From: Sapria himalayana
Taxonomy: Eukaryota; Streptophyta; Magnoliopsida; Malpighiales; Rafflesiaceae
Direction: 5' to 3'
Length of the DNA stretch: 64,000 nucleotides
Assembly: GCA_029783825.1 (NCBI GenBank)
Contig: JAREIK010000343.1
Span: 744,001-808,000, forward strand
Under the pieces are notes generated by a model. It was not told the DNA's origin. It saw nothing but the letters and a program-made list of their open reading frames with translations, and made no database searches. Position numbers and translations under genes: made by a program. This document shows, one piece after another, positions 26,201-38,200 of this stretch; the stretch's first letter is position 1, and every line of letters starts with the position of its first letter.

Positions 26201-26469
26201 ACGCTCACCACAGAATACCCAATAAAATAGACGACAGCAAATTACTAAAACCTAAGAGTGACAACAATTTGGAAAAGTTTTCCTGTTCCTCGAGAAAACA
26301 ATGTTTCATAATTCTCCATTACAGACTAAAGCAAAGTCTGCACCGAGAACAACGACGCTGATAAGTTTTGGCAGCTGATACACCCGTGAAGAGACACGAG
26401 ATGTGTATGTATACGAAAACTCACCTGTAGAGTGTGTAAGGGGAGTTGCCAACCATGACGCCTGGCCAT
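8239..26469 (-). CDS. PAT: DHHC-type protein S-acyltransferase (PAT19-22 type), complete, 10 exons, 566 aa
   Basis: Transfers palmitate to cysteines of membrane-associated proteins; members are polytopic proteins of Golgi, plasma membrane or vacuole. Exons: 26469-26425, 25336-25223, 25122-25002, 24687-24485, 14439-14371, 12534-12463, 12342-12214, 11010-10930, 10832-10626 and 8898-8239; all gt..ag with consistent phase. Protein: starts [12 protein letters not shown]1 about 16-37; TM2 about 45-64; DPG at 71-73; CTLCNAEV near 155; Cys-rich domain with catalytic DHHC at 180-183 then RWLNNCVG; TM3 about 199-225; TM4 about 243-276; TTYE at 281-284; [10 protein letters not shown]; the [10 protein letters not shown] block and LPVF near the C-terminus, as in Arabidopsis At4g15080/At3g22180/At2g33640. 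All catalytic elements are present. The DHHC motif is split from W-L-N-N-C by intron 5. Intron 4 (24484-14440) is 10,045 bp and full of hAT elements. Ortholog within the clade not determined. Confidence 0.93.
9045..10480. repeat. ~65-bp satellite-like tandem array in PAT intron 9
   Basis: About 20 units of the form (CT)n-taaaaagacagtcttgccct-c-tttatatgcatccaaaaatta-cttagttatttataat. Length differences come mainly from the (CT)n part of each unit. Units become more diverged to the right (10,000 onward) and a 26-bp sub-repeat appears at 10342-10432. Occupies most of the 1.7-kb intron between PAT exons 9 and 10. ORFs through it are artefacts. Confidence 0.9.
11185..11830. repeat. ~300-bp tandem duplication in PAT intron 7
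   Basis: Copy 1 (about 11200-11483) and copy 2 (about 11484-11830) share acatagctagtcatattgaa, cttcttgtt, tgtaaaat.ctatttgttc and a (CT)n tract, then aatatttttgattaataaat. A third diverged piece (gtagctagtcatactgagcg) is at about 24145 in intron 4. No coding content recognised. Confidence 0.75.
13002..13459. mobile_element. Non-autonomous hAT element, 458 bp
   Basis: Ends tagaggtgtcaaccgggcc / cgtttgacacctcta; 8-bp flanks ggtagata and ggtaaata (7/8). The interior holds GC-rich gcacgg words and a series of inverted telo-box-like motifs (gaaaccctaatttt / aaaattagggtttcg) at 13150-13310. No transposase. Confidence 0.85.
13896..14092. mobile_element. Truncated hAT non-autonomous element
   Basis: The right terminus ggcccggttgacacctcta is intact at 14074-14092 and the interior has the family's gcacggcacggc words. 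The left terminus is missing, so the left border is approximate. Confidence 0.65.
14500..16523 (-). mobile_element. Degenerate copia-like fragments (PAT intron 4), split by a hAT insertion
   Basis: AT-rich and without ORFs. Segments 15010-15250 and 16440-16500 resemble 59350-59600 and 60520-60560 in the larger copia remnant (shared words: aatatttattctt.., gtctgacatat, tttgatagaagcct/tttgatagaaatct). No intact pol motif here; assignment by similarity only. Confidence 0.4.
15263..15512. mobile_element. Non-autonomous hAT element, 250 bp, perfect 8-bp TSD
   Basis: Termini tagaggtgtcaaatg and ggtcgacacctcta; flanked on both sides by tctaaaac. The body is almost entirely overlapping gcacggcacgggcc-type words. 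It is the shortest copy here and appears recent by its intact duplication. Confidence 0.92.
16532..16926. mobile_element. Non-autonomous hAT element, 395 bp
   Basis: Termini tagagatgtcaaccgggcc / cccatttgacacctcta; flanks tgataagc and tgctaagc (7/8). Contains inverted attaggg / ccctaat motifs at 16670-16760. Confidence 0.85.
18087..18094 (+). promoter_or_regulatory. TATA box of the older hAT's lost transposase gene
   Basis: TATAAATA inside a palindromic aatctctataaatagagatt, followed by a CT-rich stretch (18145-18180) resembling a plant 5' leader. The inner hAT inserted about 100 bp downstream. Confidence 0.4.
18193..21700 (+). mobile_element. Complete-length hAT transposon, 3508 bp, transposase decayed
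   Basis: Perfect 17-bp inverted termini TAGAGGTGTCAAGCGGG; flanks ctgatatc and ctgttatc (7/8). Order: GC-rich subterminal region with gcacgg words (18200-18460), TATAAAT near 18637, CT-rich leader, a possible donor splice site at about 18849, a transposase reading region, an AT-rich tail and a GC-rich right subterminal region (21540-21690). Lies in PAT intron 4 in antisense orientation to PAT. Confidence 0.9.
19030..21097 (+). pseudogene. hAT transposase pseudogene (zf-BED/hAT dimerisation type)
   Basis: Pieces in order: a BED-finger remnant ending HIKRHTELC (19200-19270); a middle region with VTSDI followed by an in-frame TGA at about 19614, where the sister copy has Trp; DNTS...NMFV (RNase-H-like part) and [15 protein letters not shown] up to a stop at 19971; frames interrupted to 20500; then CTNLTDLF-like and SELSRYL; and a C-terminal dimerisation part with [29 protein letters not shown] and an acidic tail to 21097. 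Several stops and frameshifts, so it is not functional. Confidence 0.88.
22424..24484. other. Remainder of PAT intron 4: retroelement debris
   Basis: AT-rich. gctctgataccatg at 23201-23214 is the reverse complement of a tRNA-iMet primer-binding site (tggtatcagagc), suggesting the remnant of a minus-strand LTR element. A duplicated gaagaac.ctcactacc motif occurs at 22902-22950. No gene found. Confidence 0.5.
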
Positions 26470-28564
26470 AATGGAAGATGGCAGGCACGAAAATTTTCAT
26501 GAAACTCCAATACGAACGAACGAAGACTCCGACCAGCCGCAGGGGAATCACTGGAAGAGCGGTCTCATCGAGGTTAACTTCGGAGCACTGCAACGAGCGG
26601 CGACATTCGTCGCTCACTTTTCAAAAAGAGAGAATTCTACTGCTTTTGAATGAATCACGGCAGTTAAGTTCCTCGTGCATTTTTTCTGAAAGCTAGGGTT
26701 TTAAAGAAGACCATCGTCGGCCGCCACCTTTTTGAGTACTGAGGAGGGGGAGCTCACAAACAGGCAAACAGCATTTCAACTCCACTCCTGGGTTCTTGGA
26801 AAACAACAACAATTTGTTTGCCCCCAAGCCCGACCAGCTTCAGTCCTCGCCTGGTGCAATTGCAAAAAAATTCAATTTTCAAATTTTAAAAATTCACATA
26901 ATGATAAATTATAACAAAGTGTCTAATTTTGGCTAGCCGCGGCTAGCCGCGATCTAAATAACCATGCATATAGGCTGCACCATTTTAATTCTAGATCGTA
27001 ACAGCACTTTTAAATTAATTGCAATTGTTATTTAAGTTAGGTAAGAAAAAAAAAAAGTTTTATTACAACAAAGAATAATATTAAAATCTCAATTTGATAT
27101 GATTTTATGAAAAAAAAAACATAAAATCTAAAAATGGATTTTTTTTTTAATTAAAACACAAATTGACGCATCAAATTATAATCATTAAAGAATAATCTCA
27201 AAATTCTTAAAAAAAAAAAAGGTTTAGATTGAAATTACATTTATTTAAAAAAAAACAACAAAGATAAAAATCATTACCTTATAAAAAAAAGATTAAAATA
27301 GATCATAAATAATTTTCAAACTAAATGATGGCCAGCCGAGGCAAGCTAGCAACACAGAGAAGATTTTGATCTTTCGAGAAGCCGCGAAGACTAGAATTCC
27401 TCGTTTGATTCCATGCCATTGTCATGTGCTGCCGCACGATGGGGGGCGCTGCCACTAGCAGGAATTGATATTTGAAAAATCATTTATATAATATTAGAAT
27501 AAAAAAATAAAAAATTTGAAAAAAAAAATAATTGAACAAAATAATCAATTCATTAAAAGTAACAATTCCCATCCATACTTTTTAAATAATTCTTTTTTAA
27601 TATAAATGTCCTTAATATTTGAGATATATATATATATATATATATTATTTAATTAATAGAAGAATTTTTATTTTAGCATAATTTTGACATATTTATCAAA
27701 AAGTGTAAAATGTAGATCAAATTTTTTGCAATTTTCAAATTGGATTTTATTATTATTTTAATAAATGTTATTATATTTTTTATTATTATTATTATTAAAT
27801 ATTATTAAATGTCATTGTATATTTATTATTTCATTAAATTTTATTATTTGTAAATTTCATCTGTAAATAATAAATTGTATAGACAAATAATATTAATTTA
27901 TTATTATTATATTAAATTATTATTATTATAATAACATTGAGATTTAAATTATTATTATATTATTATTATTAAATGTTATTGCATTTCATTTGTTTATAAA
28001 TGTTAATTTATTATTATTATTATTATTATTAAATTGTATAGACAAATAATATTGAGATTTAATATGACCAGGTATGCTTATTAATATGTTCATTTATAAA
28101 CATTTAAATCATAAAATATATCATGTGTTTTTTTTCTATTTCTCTATATCATGTAATGTACATAACCGTATACTCAAATAATTAACAAACATGAAATTAT
28201 CTTTAAATGAAAAAATTAAATTAATTTTATTGAAAATTATAAAAAAAAATTAATAAGAAAAATATCATTGTATAATAATATCACAAATTACACTATATAT
28301 TATATATGAAACATAACATATGTCATAAAATATGATAGGTATTTTAATAATTAACAAAATAAAATCTTTAGACAAAAAATTTTTATACTATTACATATTA
28401 TAAAATATATTATACATGTACCATATGATATATAATAAGATATAAATTATTACATTATTTTATATTCTAATATATCTTTTTATATCACATTATTTTACGC
28501 ATTTATCTTTTTTTAAATATTTATTTTATAAATTCTAATATATTTTAACAAAAGTGATGGATGG
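26470..28564. other. Intergenic: PAT promoter and canopy-like gene 3' flank
   Basis: The first 250 bp beyond the PAT ATG are the likely leader/promoter and are relatively GC-rich. A tandem ggctagccgc pair (26933-26952) is palindromic. From 27000 to 28550 it is AT-rich with (TTA)n runs near 27776-28030 and (TA)n at 27626-27643. No further gene recognised. Confidence 0.55.
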
Positions 28565-29181
28565 TCACCTGGAATGAGGGCAGTGCATGCTCAAATCTTG
28601 ACAAAGAATTTTGCTCACGCCTCCGACTCTAAGAGATCCATTCATTATCAGCTCAGCCAGCTGCAAGAACAAACAAACCCGAGTTCAGCACTGCACTTAA
28701 GCTTAATCTTCCACTTCCTCAAACCCGCATTCAGCAACGACTCACCTCATCTTCCACCTCCTCGATTAGCCTGTGCCACCACCAGCACATCAGGGCGAGC
28801 AAACAAGAAAAAAAAAATCAAGGGATGCGTGTGCTTTGGTGCACCAAACACAAGATATTTGATTTTTAGTGAATCAAACTTTTCATAATTTAAAAATAGT
28901 AGACCAAATTTTAAATAATTAAGTTTTGGTGCATTAAAATTTATCAGCCCGATTTTACTATCAAAAATTTAAAAAAAAATAAAATTAGATTTAAATATTT
29001 AGAAATTGTTGTTGGAAAGTGAAAAATCGAATACCATCATAGAAGACTTTAGGTCACACTCACAATGTTATTATCATAAGCAACAAATCGAAATATTTAT
29101 ATACACACAAATTAAATAATAAAACATATATAAACATATATATAAATTGAAATACTTAATTATATATGCCTACATAAACAA

Positions 29182-29214
<33 letters not shown>

Positions 29215-29232
29215 TAAATATAAACATATATG

Positions 29233-29292
<60 letters not shown>

Positions 29293-32200
29293 TACATAAT
29301 AATAACAACATATATATATTTATATTTATATTTATTTATATATGTATATTAATATACATATATATAAACAAACATGTGTGTGTGTGTGTGTGGTGGACCA
29401 GAGTCAGGTTGATGAATTTTAGCGTACCAAAACTTAATTATTTTAAAGTTTGATATATTTTTTTTAATTATAAAAATGTAGTACACCAAAACACAAATAT
29501 TTTGTGTTTGATGCACCACAACACAAATATCTCAAAAATAAACAAGTGCTAGTAGTAGCATTTCTTACATTCCACAATAAGAAGATAGGGCTTTTGAGTA
29601 TGCGTTTGCCTCCTGTTTATCTAGCATTTGAAGATCAAACCCTCACTCAAACATGAGCATGTATATGTGTACATGTGTGCGCACGTGTGTGTGTGCGTGT
29701 GTGTGTGTGTGTGTGCGTTTGTGCATGTGTGTGACTTTGCATGTGTTCGTAAGAAAAAAAAAATGATGCATATGTGTTGCGCAGAGTTATGCACCAGAAA
29801 ATTGCTCGTCCCAATTTCCTACTTTGGTCCACTTGAAGTCGGTGGAAGTTCTCTACAAAAAAATAAAAATTAAAAAATAAAAAGAAAATAACAAAAAAAA
29901 AAAAGGTAATTCAAGATAAAGCAAGAGTATTGCGAATATACCTTTTGCAATGTATAATCTTGCATCTTTTCGCAGAGACCATCCAACAGCTCGACTACTC
30001 GAAGCTCGCTCACCCTAATGCAAAGTTTTGAAAATAGGATCTCAGATTAAAAAATTATTAGAAAAAATCATTTAAATTATTCAAACATACAGGACAAAAG
30101 TTTGAACCCCAAAGATGTAAGATACTTGCCCTGGGGTGAATTTACCAAATACCCCTCTAGATCTTATAAGGTAATACATTAGATTCCTCACCCCTCTAGA
30201 TCTTGCAAGGTCATATATGGAAATTTCTACAAGGAAATATCCTTAAATGGTAATTTAGCAGGCTCAAAATTATTATAAATATATATATATATACACGCAC
30301 GCGCGCACACACACACACACACATACATACACACATACTAAAAATACAAAAGAGGACACTTTATTAATCAAATAGTTGATTATAATAATCAATTCACTTA
30401 GAAATATTAAGAAATATTTATGCGTAATAAAAAAATTATATTCAACTTAATTAAATATTTATTATTACTTTTAATAATCTCAATTTTAGATACTGCTCGA
30501 TTGTGTATTATTGTCCTTGAAATGATATTTATCATATTCAAATTAAATTTTAATTATTTTATGACATCGAGATATTAAGAAATACTATAATCTCTCTCTA
30601 TATAATTAATAATATCATGAGTGGGAGTCCTACAAGCGAGAGCAATACGTCAATATGTCCTATTAAGTGGGAGTCCTATAGGTGGTGTGATTTTATTTTT
30701 GACATGTGCCGCACTCAGTTAAAGTAATCACCCTTTATGTTTGTATCCATTTACTTTGTCACATGTGAAGAACATGTGACACAGTAAATGGATTAATGGT
30801 GGCAAATAGCATATCCTACTCTACTACCATTAGTAATATTATCATTGCCTACGATAATATCAAATTTTCTAGAGTCGGAAAGAACAAAAAACAAAAGTCA
30901 TCACTTATAACATAAAGTTAGCTTTTTTGTCAATCCACTCAGAGTCTTGAAAAGAGCTCTTATGAGACTACAACAAGTAATTAATTTTAATTTCCTTTTC
31001 TGAATTATATTCAAGTTCTTCATCTATGTGCTCTTAAATATTTACACTGTGTGTGTGTGTGTGTGTGTTATGTAGTTTTTTACCTACAAGTAGATGTCTT
31101 TGTGTTATTGTGTGCATGCATGTGTTCATGTGTCTACATTTAATGTGTGAGTATGTGTGTGTGTTCTATCACATAATCACATAAACATATACATATAGTG
31201 TGTGTGTGTGTGTGTGTGAGCGTGTGTTACATAGGTGGCTCTTTACTTAAGGATGATGTTTTTGTGTTTGTGTGCATGCATGTGTTCATGTGTCTGCATT
31301 TTGTGTGTCTATGTTCTATCACATAGTCACAGACACATGCATATATATGTGTGTGTGTGTGTGTATCTGTGTCCGTGTGTGTGTGCAAACGTGTTACATA
31401 TAGATGAATTTTTACCTATGGATGGTTGTTTATGTGTGTGTGCATGCATGTGTTCATGTGTCTGCATTTAGTGAGTGTGCGTGTGTTCTAACACAGTCAA
31501 AGGCACATGCATATATGTGTGTGTGTGCTATCACATAGTCACAGACATATATGCATATATGTAAATACACGCGCGCGCACACACGTGTGTGTGTTAACTT
31601 GATTATCCATCTAAATACACATGTACATGAGACACACAAGTATATTTATATATCAGTTGAAATGCTGACATGTTTCCATTGGGTTTGGTTCATTATCTTT
31701 ATTTACACATGTATCTATCACTACTGGGTTAGTGTCACTCACCCACATCACAGCCTAAATGATTCCGGTGACTGACTGTTGAGTTTTGTGGGCGTTGTGG
31801 GTGCACCTAAGTTTTGGCTTGCGGTCTGTTGAGCAGAAATGGTGTAGTTTCTATGCATAGTTGGGCAGAGGCTGTGCAATCTCTCCTTCACGGTAGGGCA
31901 ATTTTTCTATACACAATTTCCTACAGCAAACACAGACATGGGCTGTTGCACGAGTGTGCACACATCTCTGCCTAGAAAACCCTAAAATTCAAAATAACAA
32001 AACATCCCAAAATATCATATCTCTGACCCAAATTAAGGTAGCATGGCCAGCATGACCACGAGCAGGGTTGACCAGCAGGCCAATGGGTCAAGTTGGGTGG
32101 GCTCTATTCGAGGCATGTCGAGTGGCAAATACGCAAATTTGAAGCTGAGTCAGGCTAGAAAAAAAACGAGCCATGTCGGCTCGCCTCGACCCTTTTGATA

Positions 32201-35200
32201 CCTCTGTTAACAGAAAACACAGCCATTTTTCCACCTCTAGTTCATGGCACCACTACGTGTCTGTTCATGCACCATTGAACCACAGCTCACACACCATTGT
32301 TACAACGGTTCACACAAGATTGACCACAGCACCACTACACCATTGTTGACACACCACTATTCACAAACCAATGCACCATAGTTCATCAATGAGCTAGCTA
32401 ATAATCAATCTTAATATATTTTGTTCGCTCATAAAACACTGGGTAGCTATAATTTATTAGATTATCTGGCTATCATATAAAAATAGCATCAGTTTCTGAA
32501 CTAGCAATCAAAACTACTCTAAAGAGTAATTGGTCCAATAAAACTCACAAGAAATTGAAAGAATAACTCTATGATCTACCTCTTCATTGGGTCTTGACAC
32601 AATTATTTGTATATTTCTCTTCTAGGAGATAAAATAACCTATAAAAAAAGCTGAAAAATTGTTGTAAATCTCTTTTTTGTAATTACTAAAACTCACCTAC
32701 CATCTATATATGAATCTATCTGGCTACGTACATGATTTCTAAGTACAATTTTATATTCTACAGATTTCTTCACATATATGAGTATCCTAGTCACTACAAC
32801 CTAAGAAGCATGGACATGAGTACGGACACGAAAATAGGATACGATAAGATACGAGGACACGCTAAATTTTAAAAAACAAGGATACGGATACGGCTAAGAT
32901 ATAACATGATAAAAAAAATAAAAATAAAAATTATTTTTTTTTTACAAATAGTAGATATTTTATAAAATAAAATTATATTTTTTTTATTTATAAAATAAAA
33001 ATATTTTATTTTATGATATAATATAATATTTATAATTATCTTATGTATAATATAATATTTTATAATTATCTTATATTATTAAATAATATATTTTTTTTCA
33101 TTTTATAAAATAAAAATATTTTATTTTATCAAAATCACCCCCCCAGCCTACATAATCGCACCCCCTGCCTCCCCCCAGAATCGCGCACACCCCCGTCGCC
33201 CCACAGAATCAGCCATTCAGCATCGTGGGCGACGTCTGCCACTCGACATTGTCTGACATCAGCCACTCGGCGTTGTCGGCATGGATATGGCATTCGACGC
33301 ATCCATCCGATATGTCACGTGACGTATCGGACACGTATCCGTGTCGTGTCCATACCGTACCCACGTGTCGGACACGTGGACACGGCTATTGGGAGTCATA
33401 TCCATGCTTTCTTGACTACAACCATATGAATTTGTGTATGATAGTCTCAAAAATGACTAATTATACTAACAGGATAACTGCATAAATAATAATAGTCAAA
33501 TTACTATTACATAATTTAAATTTCTTATGATCATCCTATATCTAATTGAATTAAGTGATAAACTAATATATGTAGATAAATTTACATATTAATCATGTGG
33601 TTAGTCAATAAGTGCACAACTAGACATACTCATGTTAAATAAATAATTAAAATATATATCCTCTAAGAAAAAAAAATCATACCTCCTGAGTATCCGATCT
33701 CTATATCCAAAAAATATCTCAGGCAAAACAAATCATTAGTCTGAAACTCAATTTATAGAAATAATTTTAGTTGAGATAAATCTAATTAATGATCTCTTAT
33801 AATCAAAATATCATCGACATATATAACTAACATTGCATACCCAGATTATGATCCATATCAAAAGAAACAATAATAATCTTACACATATCACCTAAGACCA
33901 TAGATAATCAATACCAAATAAAATCAACTAAATTAAACAGCACAAGTGTGTAGCTAGCAGGTGAAGAGATGGGTGTGTACTAAAACAAATGTTCTTATGA
34001 ATATGATCACTAGAAATTGATCACCAGCTACCATTCCATGTTCAACAAGTTCCTTGTTTAACACAGATAATGGCTCCATTAATTGAACTAATTGATAACA
34101 AAATTGAGGGTTTTTCACATTTGCATTAGGGTGATTTAAGACTTTTCACATTTATAAATAAATTTTTGATAGTTTTCAATGATTTTTTTATAGTTCTCAA
34201 AGCAATTTTCATGATAGATTATGACAAAGGACTATTATAGTGGCCTAGTTGTGAGGTGAATGCGATGATTGCTACAAAAATTTTTTAGAGTATCATTGAA
34301 TGTTTTGTGATTGTGTAATTACATATTTTGTGAGTATGCGTTTAATTTGGTGTGTCATGATAGTACCTATTATTGAATTAGTGCAGAGATATTATAGATA
34401 ACTTGGTAAAAATTAAAGATAAAACTCATATTCATTGTGTGATGTTTCAAAGAGAATTTGATTCTTGTGCCAAGGATACATAAAATAAACATTAGATTAT
34501 ATGTATTTAAATCATCACTAATATATTAGATCTCATAAGAATTCCAAAGTTAAATGTGTTTAGTCACGATCACTACTAAAATCTTTGACCAGTATAAAAA
34601 TTTATCGTATGTATCTATCCTGAGATTGGTAAAAAAAGAATGGGGGAGGGTGAAAAAAAAATTTTAAAAAAAGATAACTATTAGATAAGTCACCTCAAGC
34701 AAAGTCAAAAGAGTCGCCAGTGATCAATGCATAATAACTAGTGTGTCAATAGAAGTCAATTGACCTAAATATGTATTATCATAATTGGTTCTAAGAACAC
34801 ATACAAGAAAGATTGAAACTTAGTCATGTTGATTTATTCATCAGGAATATTTCATCTGTAAGGCAATATTACTTAATATTTGGCATACAAATTGACTAAT
34901 CTAAATGAGATATCTTATTATATAGGACTAAAACACAAATGTGAGTTGTATAGGTAGATTCATAGAGTGATACTTAAGCATTTGAATACTTACATTCATT
35001 ACTAGAGAGGTAAACTATTATGCAGACTTAAATCTTTGGTGATAAGATGCTCATAATTTTCTCGGATATTTACCTGATTAATTCATCTATAACCACATCC
35101 AAATCAAACATAAATGAAATGATGAATCAAACTATTATAATAGTTTCACCACACAATAGCTGTGAAAGAGATGGTAGGGTGCTTCGAGAGAGACTAAGCT

Positions 35201-38200
35201 AGTAATACCTTAATATTTTTGTGAGAGATTGATACAAATTCAAAAGATATTTTGGTTGTTATATCTTGAGTTATTAAGGGCATTCCGGAATACAAAGAGT
35301 TTACAATAATCTACTAGATCTACTCAAATTCAATCTCTTATGGTTAGACTTACTTGTCTTGTTATGCTTATTCATGAAAAATATTTCAAATTTATTTCAT
35401 CTGGTATTGCTAACTTCAACTAAGGCACTCCTATGTCTATGATTTTTATTTCTCATCAACTCATTCTAAATTTTTAGATCATATATTCGAGATTTAATAC
35501 TAATATCACATATGATAATTTTTTTTTTCAAGTTTAAAATATTTTTATTATTGTGACTAATAGCATCATTATACAAGTGAGAGGGTATGACATTGTCTAT
35601 ATTTAGTCTTTTCTATTGGCATGCATTCTGCTTATTCTAAATTTCATCATAATTTATTTTTAATAAGTTGGTTTGCTAAGAGCATCTCCAAGAAGCTCAA
35701 TCTGTATATCTATCCATCTATCTATCTATATATATATCTCTCTATTTATCTATCTATTTATCTATTTATCTGTATATCTGTCTACATGGTCGATCTAACT
35801 ATATATCTTTCTTTCTTTCTATCTATTTATCAGTTTACCTCTTTATCTATCTAAATATCTATTTGTCTATCTATCTATATATCTATTTATCTTTATTTCT
35901 ATTTGTATTTTAGTCTATGTGTATGTGTGTATGTCTATGTGTCTATGTGTCTATGTGTCTATGTGTCTATATGTCTATGTGTCTATCTATAAGTGTATCT
36001 ATCTATCTTTTCGTATATCTGTCTATCTTTCTATGTATATATCTATCTATCGATCTATCTATGTATAGAGCTATCTTCCTATCTATCTATCTTACTATCT
36101 ACCATCTATCTATCTTACTATCTACCTATCTATCTGTCTGTGTGTCTGTTTGTCTATCTATCTAATTATTTATCTATCTATTTATCTGTCTAACTGTCTA
36201 TCTATCTATCTGTCTAGCTGTCAATCTTTCTGTCTATCAATAAGAAAATTAGATAGCCAAATAAAAACAATGAAAAATAGTTAGCCAAATAATTAGTCTT
36301 TTAAAATGATTTTTTAGAGAAAAACTATCTAAAATAGTTAAAGGGCGAGATTTATTGAGTCTCTTGGAGATGCTCTTAGTTTAAATTAGTAAAAATGAAT
36401 AGTTAAAATAAATAGTATTATTAGAGTGATTAAAAAAAAAAGCAATTAGCTAAAGTAGATAATACAATATTTTAATATATTTTGAGTGACTATTCTTGAT
36501 AGTCTTGTTGAAGATGCTCTAAATAACTAATTTGTGTCTGTGTTGTTATATAAACTAAAGATTCTAGAATAAAATATTATGAGGCATGTCAGTTGATAAA
36601 GCATATTAAAATTTACTATCACACACATTAAGATCATGAAGGTGTTAGGAGAAACTCATTTTATATGATAGATTAAGATATTTGAGAAGCATGCAACCAC
36701 TCATAATGGTATAATATATTTTATTATCTTTATTATTGATTGTATAAGATATACATATATTGGCACCCATGTATGGAATTGAATAGCTAAAAAAGATTAA
36801 TATTTACTTGGAATGACTAAAATACATTTATCATACAGGAGTGTTCATAGATATTAAAATAATAATAATAATAACTTTTTAATCAGCTGAATATTATTTT
36901 TTATTCCCTCAAGTTGCATCTCATATTAACTTATATATCCATTAAACGTATTTTTTTATCTTTCACCAAAAATTTTTAGTATACTTATTTTGTTAATAAT
37001 TTCCCTCTAGGATGAAATAAAAAATTTTTACTCATCATCAAGTGTATGTTCTTGGGTATTATATAACTCAGAAGGAAAACATATATTAGACATTAAAGGC
37101 CATGAAAATTATTATAAGTGTGAATATATAGTTCTTTGAGGTGGAGCCCTTCAAGAATTCTATTCAATATAATACATTTTCAAATAACATAATGATAGGA
37201 TCGTTTCCATGTTTAACTATTATTCATTGCAGAGTAACAATCAATCTCACTCATCCACCTATTACTACTAGCACGGTTAACTTTGAAAAAAAAATAATAT
37301 AGCTCCTCTGCCTAGTAGTAGTGAGATTTCACCTGTAGTTACGTGCTAGGAAGGAAATCCTAGTATAAGTATTTCACAAAACATGAGATGTGAGTCTCCC
37401 CATGGATGAAAACATAAGAATATAGCTCTTCTGCCTAGACAAGTTTCCTGTCATGTTAGCTAATCTACTTCAAAATAATAACTTAAACCTTATGATTGCT
37501 CTACATAAGAAATTAAAGACATTCTACTCAACATTTAAGATCACATATATCATCTTATTCTTGCTTTAGTATGACATATTTCAAGTTTTTATCCTCTACT
37601 TAATCATCTAGATGATGACATGTGATATTGAATGAACCGAGTACAATCACTTCTAATCACATGTAAGATATTATTTAGAAACCTTCAAGTAAGTTTGTAG
37701 TGAGATAAAAATTGATACACATGTTGAAGATTAAACCTGCAAGAAAGAATAAAAGACTCTAAGCTAGAGGATTTACAAAGACTTATTAGGTTACTTTTTT
37801 ATTTGACAAAAAGTTGAACAATATTAGGGTATTGATTTCTATTATTTCTTTTCGCATATAAAATATACATCATCTAAGAAATAAGAAATAAAATTTTTTA
37901 TAATTACCTTGATTTTTTATATAACGACCAAATTTACTATTTCAAGTAGCATAAACAAGATGTGTTGACAGTAAAAACCATTCTATGACATGAATTAAAC
38001 TCCAAAGACTTAATTTAGTAGGTTCCCATCAATGATAAATACTTTTAGCCGTATGAAATATGCATCAAATTATTTTTGTTTATATCAACATGAATCATAA
38101 AGATATTATATTATACTAGAAGTATATATTAATAATATTTTTTGATCGTCACATTTAGTCTTACTAGACGTACACTATATTATTCTTATTTTTATTTACA

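Noticed and set aside
30746..30792. miRNA precursor
   Set aside because: The stem is only 21 bp with a 5-nt loop, shorter than plant precursors, and no transcript evidence is available.
34528..34620. Functional 5S rRNA gene
   Set aside because: Only the 3' half is recognisable, with many substitutions in the internal promoter region and no array of genes.
35621..36193. Tyr/Ile/Ser-rich ORFs resembling membrane proteins
   Set aside because: Translation of the (ATCT)n array.
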